Part shown: positions 1 to 64,000 of the stretch, in pieces | How positions within the stretch are numbered: position 1 is the stretch's first letter | Layout: every line of letters starts with the position of its first letter | Assembly: GCF_028389875.1 (NCBI RefSeq) | Contig: NC_084672.1 | Span: 11,213,958-11,277,957, forward strand | Reading direction: 5' to 3' | DNA from: Rhea pennata | Lineage: Eukaryota; Chordata; Aves; Rheiformes; Rheidae | DNA: 64,000 nucleotides | Translations under genes and position numbers: made by a program | Notes under the pieces: model-generated | The model's database searches: none | Told to the model about the DNA's origin: nothing | Seen by the model: the letters and a program-made list of their open reading frames with translations, nothing else

Positions 1-889
1 GGGTTTGTATGCTGGTATAGGTGGCTGACAGCACTATGCACATTAAAGAACTGTTTCTGCTAAGGTGGTTTTTTGTGTTGTTAGTATGTGTGAAGTATTT
101 ATTTCCTTTTTCATTTGTCAGCAGGAAAATTTGCTGCTTCTTATCCTTTCCCAGGAGCTTAACTATGGCTTGTCAGAGGAATTGTTCACGAAGTGCGTTT
201 AAGAATTGCCTTAAACTCTCGAACTCCTGAACTGTGTCTTAAACTCTCAAGATCTGGGCAAAGCTGATCAGAATTCTTAACTTGGCAGCTTATTTACCCA
301 TTGCTGCCTAGACACAAGAGAAAAACAGAGCTGCAACCTTGCATCGTGTTCATGGGGCAAGTTTCCTCTGGAGCTCTAATAACTATCTTCGCTAAAGCGT
401 AGAACCCTAGTTCATTCACTGCATCCTCCACTGGCACCACTGCGGGAACACTAGTAAAAATGTGGGTGTTTTGAGATGTTTTAGTGTTTAGGATCTAGTC
501 AGTTCAAATTTTTCTATTTTGACATTAGCAATACATGTTTGCATGTATGTGTGTATAATCTGTAGAGTTTCCTTTGGAGAGAAATTGGAATACATCCTCC
601 TCTTTCCTGATGTAAGGTCACCCAGTACGTTACTAGAAAGCTGTATTAATACCTGTACATGGAAAGCAAACACTTTCCACAGAAAAGCTCCACCTCCCTG
701 CTAAGTATTGCCGAGGTAAGACCGGTTTGGAGAGGTAATAGAGGTATGAGAGGTAATAAACAACAAATAAAATTATCCTGAACAGATTCAAAACAGTGAC
801 CGCAAGCCCTACGCTGGGAGATTTGTATCAAATTTTTCTTAAGGGAATTTGAACTGAAACAAGGTATCTATTTAACAGGACGCAAAACC
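1..889. other. 5' flank of HDGFL3, no gene seen
   Basis: Moderately AT-rich single-copy-looking sequence. The open frames here are all about 60-70 codons and resemble nothing I know. CpG content rises sharply from about 890, where the promoter island begins. I see no RNA gene or recognisable repeat in this stretch. Confidence 0.6.
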
Positions 890-1940
890 CTGCGTGCCGT
901 GAAAGTGAAAGCGAGCGGGCTGCCGCATGCCTGTGGCGAAGGTGTCGGGCGAGGGGCAGCTCAGGCGCTGCTCTGGGTAGCTCAGGGGCACGTAACCACG
1001 CGTTGCCCAGCGCGCGCCGAATTTGTACTCCGCTGGTGGACGGGTGGTTCGGTTTTTCCCCCCAGCTACTCTGATGTCGGTGGCTGAACAGACGCTTCCC
1101 CTCGCGCAGACGGCACCAACGCGCGGCCCAGCGCCGGCCTCCAGCAGCCGCCGGCGGCCCGGGGCCACGGCCTCAGCGCCGGCCGCGCGAAGGCAGCCGC
1201 TGCCGCAGGCCTCCCGGCCTCCCCGCCGCCTCCTTTGCCCCTCCGGGCACTGCTACGGCACACGGCTGGTTTCGGGGCGCCGCAGGCGACACCTGCGAGC
1301 TAGAAGCGGCGGCACTGCGGCCCCGGCTGCCGAGCCGCCCGCGCCGAGGCCTCCCCTCGCGGGCGGCCACCACGGTCCCCGGTGCAGGCCGCGGCCCCGC
1401 GGGCGGGCAGGCCCCGGCGGCGAGCCCGCCCGCCCGGCGCTGGGCCTCTGTGGCGCGGCCTCCGGGGCCGGGGGGAGGCGCGGCGGGGCCTGCGGGGCCC
1501 GGCCCGCTGCGGCCCCTCGCCTCCATGTCGGGCGCGCTGAAGCACCACGTCGCGCTTCGGCGGGGAAGGCAGGGCCGCGAGCCGCGCTCTGCTCTCCTGT
1601 TTTCACAGAAAGCGATCTGTGTACCTAGAAAATAACAGGAAGGGAGCGCGCGGGAGGGGGCAGGCGCGCGCGGGGAGCGGGGGGGGGCGGAGAGGATGCT
1701 GTTTTCGGTCGCTGCCCGAGGAGTAATTCGGAGGAGACGGCTCCATCTTCGCGGGGCCGCGGCGGCGCGGCGGGGATGGAGCGGGCGGCGCAGGCAGCTC
1801 GCACGGGGGGGCCGCGGGCAGCGCCGCGCCCGCCCGCCCGCGGGTGAGGGCTCCCCGGCCGCCCCCGCCCGCCCGGCAGCCGGCTCCCTGGTAGCGGGGG
1901 CTGCTGGGGTTGTGTCCGAGGCCTCCCCCTCCCGCGCGTT

Positions 1941-1969
1941 CACACTCGCTCACACTCGCTCACACTCAC
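1941..1969. repeat. 10-bp tandem repeat (cacactcgct), about 2.8 copies
   Basis: Two perfect copies and one diverged partial copy of a 10-bp unit, cacactcgct, in the presumed 5'UTR or core promoter of HDGFL3. They lie just before the CCG triplet run. Confidence 0.8.
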
Positions 1970-1988
1970 GCACACCCCGTCTCTCCTC

Positions 1989-2019
<31 letters not shown>
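1989..2019. repeat. (CCG)n trinucleotide run, about 10 copies
   Basis: An uninterrupted CCG/GCC run of about ten units, some 160 bases before the HDGFL3 start codon and so probably in the 5'UTR. In the frame of the HDGFL3 ATG it would read as alanines, but it lies upstream of the accepted start. Length variation between individuals is likely for a run of this type. Confidence 0.85.
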
Positions 2020-2176
2020 GCGCGGCAATCGCCCGCGGCCCGGCGCTGCCGCCGCCGCCTGCGCCCCGCGCCCGGCGCGTCGCACCCCGCAGGGGCGGAC
2101 CCGGCTGCCCCGCGGCCGCGCGTGTGGGGCGGGCGGGCGGGCGGCGGGGACACGGCGGCTCCCGAGGCGGCTCCCG

Positions 2177-39750
<37,574 letters not shown>

Positions 39751-40800
39751 CCAACATAATGACTGCTGAATATTAAGGGAAAACACAAGAAGGTTACATG
39801 TTTGGTTGTCTAATATTCTTGGATTTGATATGAGTCACCACATCTGTTCATTAGTATCATCAACAGCATCCCAGTTTGTATGCACATTATTCACATTCCT
39901 ATCTGTTGTGTTTGCAGAAATGACATTTTACCCTTTTTTCTAAGGGTTATTTTTTGATTTTCATATTATTTGGTTGCATGAAGTTGCCCTTTACCAGTGG
40001 CTGAGGTTTATGAAGATACTGCATACTTGAACATGTTTTAGATTCATTCCTTTTCTAAATAGAAAAGGTATAACTCCAAATTAAATCATTCTAAATCAGC
40101 ATTTTTTAAAAATAAGTAAATCATAGAAACAAGTCCCCTACATGCAATGCTACAAGAATATTTTCCACCTACAGACATAACTTTAACTTGCCCTATATCC
40201 ATTCTTACTTTTTAATCAGTTTACAACATGAAAGAAAGAAAAACTTCTTCATTTGAGATCATTGCAAAGTTCAATAATGTAATAAAATACCTTTCCTTAT
40301 TAGAAGTACCTAGCTAGTTATACTCTTAATACTTCTCAAAATCATGATGTAATGTACACTATCTGACTTAGTTCCTATATGTGGAGTTAGTGAAAGTCTT
40401 TTTGTGTTTCTTTAGATTAATACAAGGATTTTTTCCAATGCCAACACAATTTGAGATCATTCATTTGGATGCTTTCCATTTTTAAGCTTACTGTGATATA
40501 GAACCCTATGGGAAACCAAAAGAAAACATCAATTTTAAATAATGAAAGGCTTAAAAAAGGATGCTGTCATTCTGGCTTTTTTTTTCCTTTTGGAAATAGA
40601 ACTAGACTAGTAAGTAAGCATTCCAAATCCATTATTCTGTGTACATTATTGTTGCTATTGTGATAATAGAGATTTTTATTTATTTTTATGCCAGCTTTTA
40701 TTGTGAAAACATATTTAGTCTGGTTTTATCAATCCTTGTTATGCTTGTCCTTGGAACATCTTTTGCGTATTCAAGGTTTGTAGTTGACGAGTTTACTGTA

Positions 40801-40862
40801 AAAAACTTTTAAAAACACAACAAAAAAACAAAAAAGAAAACAAAAAGAAATCAAAAAAAATG
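40801..40862. repeat. A-rich (CAAA/GAAA) low-complexity tract
   Basis: Interrupted A runs with single C, G or T bases in the distal 3'UTR of HDGFL3. Read on the - strand this is T-rich with TTTG and TTTC steps. Confidence 0.8.
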
Positions 40863-42504
40863 TATTGTTTTTACAGAATAAATTTATTGGAATGTGTATT
40901 GGGAGTAAGGTTTGAGGTTGTAAGCAACTAAGTTAGCGTCATATTTGGCTTCATACGTGTAATAATGTGAGGTATTAATGTAAGTCAAGTATTAAAGCAA
41001 AACATTCTGTTAACATGAGTTGACCATAATAGATACAAGTGCAGGTGAGATCTTTATTTTTTTTTCTGTACTTTGCCTTTTCTGGATAACAGGAGGTTAT
41101 TAAATTCACCTTGAATGTATTCAAAGTTTCTTTAAAAACATTAGAAGTAACATCAGAGGCTCAATTATCTGTTTGGGAGACAGCATGCCCAACAGCTCTG
41201 GGTTTGTTTTCTTGCGAAGACATTTGGGCATGGAGCTGTCCCGAATTCTAGCATATACTGAGGGAGTCCACACCAGGGAGGTTGGGTGCTGGAGGAAATG
41301 ATTTCATCAGCTCCTTTTTGCCAAGGAACACTGACTGAGAGATGTTGTCATTATTTTGGACCTGCCCCTTTGGCTAGAGGTATGAAACCATGGATTCTCT
41401 CTGCTGAGCACTTCTGTGAACTCAGTGTTCAGCTGGAGAGTGTTCAAGCATGAATTTCTTTCTGCTTTGAAAGTCCCCCAGTGTAGGGTGCAACATGCAT
41501 GTGCATGAGCTGGTACTTTCTTGTTATTGAATAGGTTTAAAAAGAAAATTAAAATTCTCTAAAAACATCCAAAATCAAACACCCCAAAATAAAGTGTTTC
41601 TGGTTGAAATATATCAGCTAATTTCATCTGTGAGAAAGGCACTAAATGTATTGTTTTTAGTATAAACACCCACAGAAGTCATAGAAATAGTTCTAAATTG
41701 CAAACGGAAACATAAACCACATGAACCAAGGTCTTTGTGTCTGCTGCTACTTGCTTATGACCTAACATCATTAGCAAAAGTAGCTGCATAGAGAAACACA
41801 GCAAAAACCCCTCCTCTCTGAAAATGCATGCTGTTGTGTAAGGGCTGATGTTGTTAACGGTACTGAGCACATGCCCAGTTCAGAAATGCTAATAAGCACA
41901 TGCTTAACTTTAAACAGACGAGTAGTCTTTTAAGCAGAATTGAATCCTTAAAAGTATTAACAAAACTATATGATTTGCTTATCATATATGGAATCTTACC
42001 ATGAGAGTTGACTGATTCTTAAAAGATTTCTTGGGATTTTTAACAAGGCTGACCCACCAGACATACTTTTTGACAAATAAAACATGTGCATGTGACAGAG
42101 TTATGTATGTTAATTTTTGACACTTTAAAATCATTGATCTTAAAATTCTACAGTAGCTTTGTTTGTGAATTGCTAACACTGATATCCTTCAGTGTATGGA
42201 AGCAAAGCACTGACATCATTATTATTTAACTCCATGCAATATTTCTAAAAATGTCAAAACAGCTTAAGAATAGCTATATGAACTATTATTTACTGTGATG
42301 TAAATTCAAAATGTTGAGAAGTGATACTGAAGGCAGTTGTCTTTATTTTCCCTTTTCTGAGTAGGATAAACAGACTGCGCAGCTTCACACAATTGTGCAA
42401 TTTTACACATCTTACACACTTCATTTGGGTTTCACTTGACTAGTCCAGTTACATCCAAAGCCAGTTATGTACACAGCCAAAAAGAGGAACTGAAAGCAGT
42501 GGCG
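40860..42504 (-). other. TM6SF1: TM6SF1 3'UTR (limits inferred)
   Basis: Sequence downstream of the TM6SF1 stop. AATAAA on the - strand (TTTATT on +) occurs at 42342-42347, 41053-41058 and 40883-40888. Ends near 42325, 41035 or 40865 are therefore all possible, and the last would use the palindromic signal. No other gene is visible between the two stops. Confidence 0.6.
40877..40888. terminator. Palindromic bidirectional poly(A) signal AATAAATTTATT
   Basis: A perfect 12-bp palindrome giving AATAAA on both strands, between the convergent HDGFL3 and TM6SF1. The + side is followed by GT-rich DNA. The - side is followed by a T-rich stretch with GT (complement of the A-rich 40800-40870). Both flanks thus look like downstream elements. 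Use on the + strand is likely; use on the - strand is possible, because TM6SF1 has earlier candidates. Confidence 0.65.

Positions 42505-64000
<21,496 letters not shown>

Overview
This is a piece of vertebrate nuclear genome, most likely from a bird. It has split genes with GT-AG introns, CpG-island promoters, a 3'-end fragment of a CR1 LINE carrying its terminal ATTCTRTG-type octamers, and several worn MIR-type SINEs. No Alu or L1 was seen. The species cannot be told from the sequence alone. No bacterial, phage or viral gene system is present.

Two complete protein-coding genes were reconstructed exon by exon; they point towards each other. HDGFL3 (HDGF-like 3, a PWWP/HATH chromatin-reader family protein) is on the + strand. 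It has six coding exons between 2177 and 39750, encodes 203 residues, and has a 23.4 kb first intron. TM6SF1 (a six-transmembrane-superfamily/EXPERA protein of lysosomal membranes) is on the - strand. It has ten coding exons between 63531 and 42505 and encodes 370 residues. Both protein lengths match what I recall for the human orthologues, and every splice junction is GT-AG and keeps the frame. The tail-to-tail order also matches the human arrangement as I recall it.

Layout: 1-890 is featureless 5' flank. 890-2700 is the HDGFL3 CpG-island promoter, with 5'UTR repeats and exon 1. 2261-25659 is intron 1, which holds a GC-rich minisatellite, a MIR, a further MIR on the other strand and a small orphan CpG island. 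25660-32357 carries exons 2-5. 32358-39744 is intron 5, with a larger orphan CpG island at about 37.8-38.7 kb. 39745 to about 40.9 kb is the terminal exon and 3'UTR. About 40.9-42.5 kb is the inferred TM6SF1 3'UTR. 42.5-63.5 kb is TM6SF1, and 62.87-63.97 kb is its CpG-island promoter.

The most interesting non-coding signals are three. The first is a perfect 12-bp palindrome at 40877-40888 that reads AATAAA on both strands between the two convergent genes. The second is a 39-bp-period minisatellite just inside TM6SF1 intron 1 that carries six identical TFAP2-like palindromes. The third is a pair of possible tandem 3' splice sites in TM6SF1, one of them next to an expanded pyrimidine microsatellite. 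These are cis-regulatory candidates read by eye; none amounts to a demonstrated new biological system.
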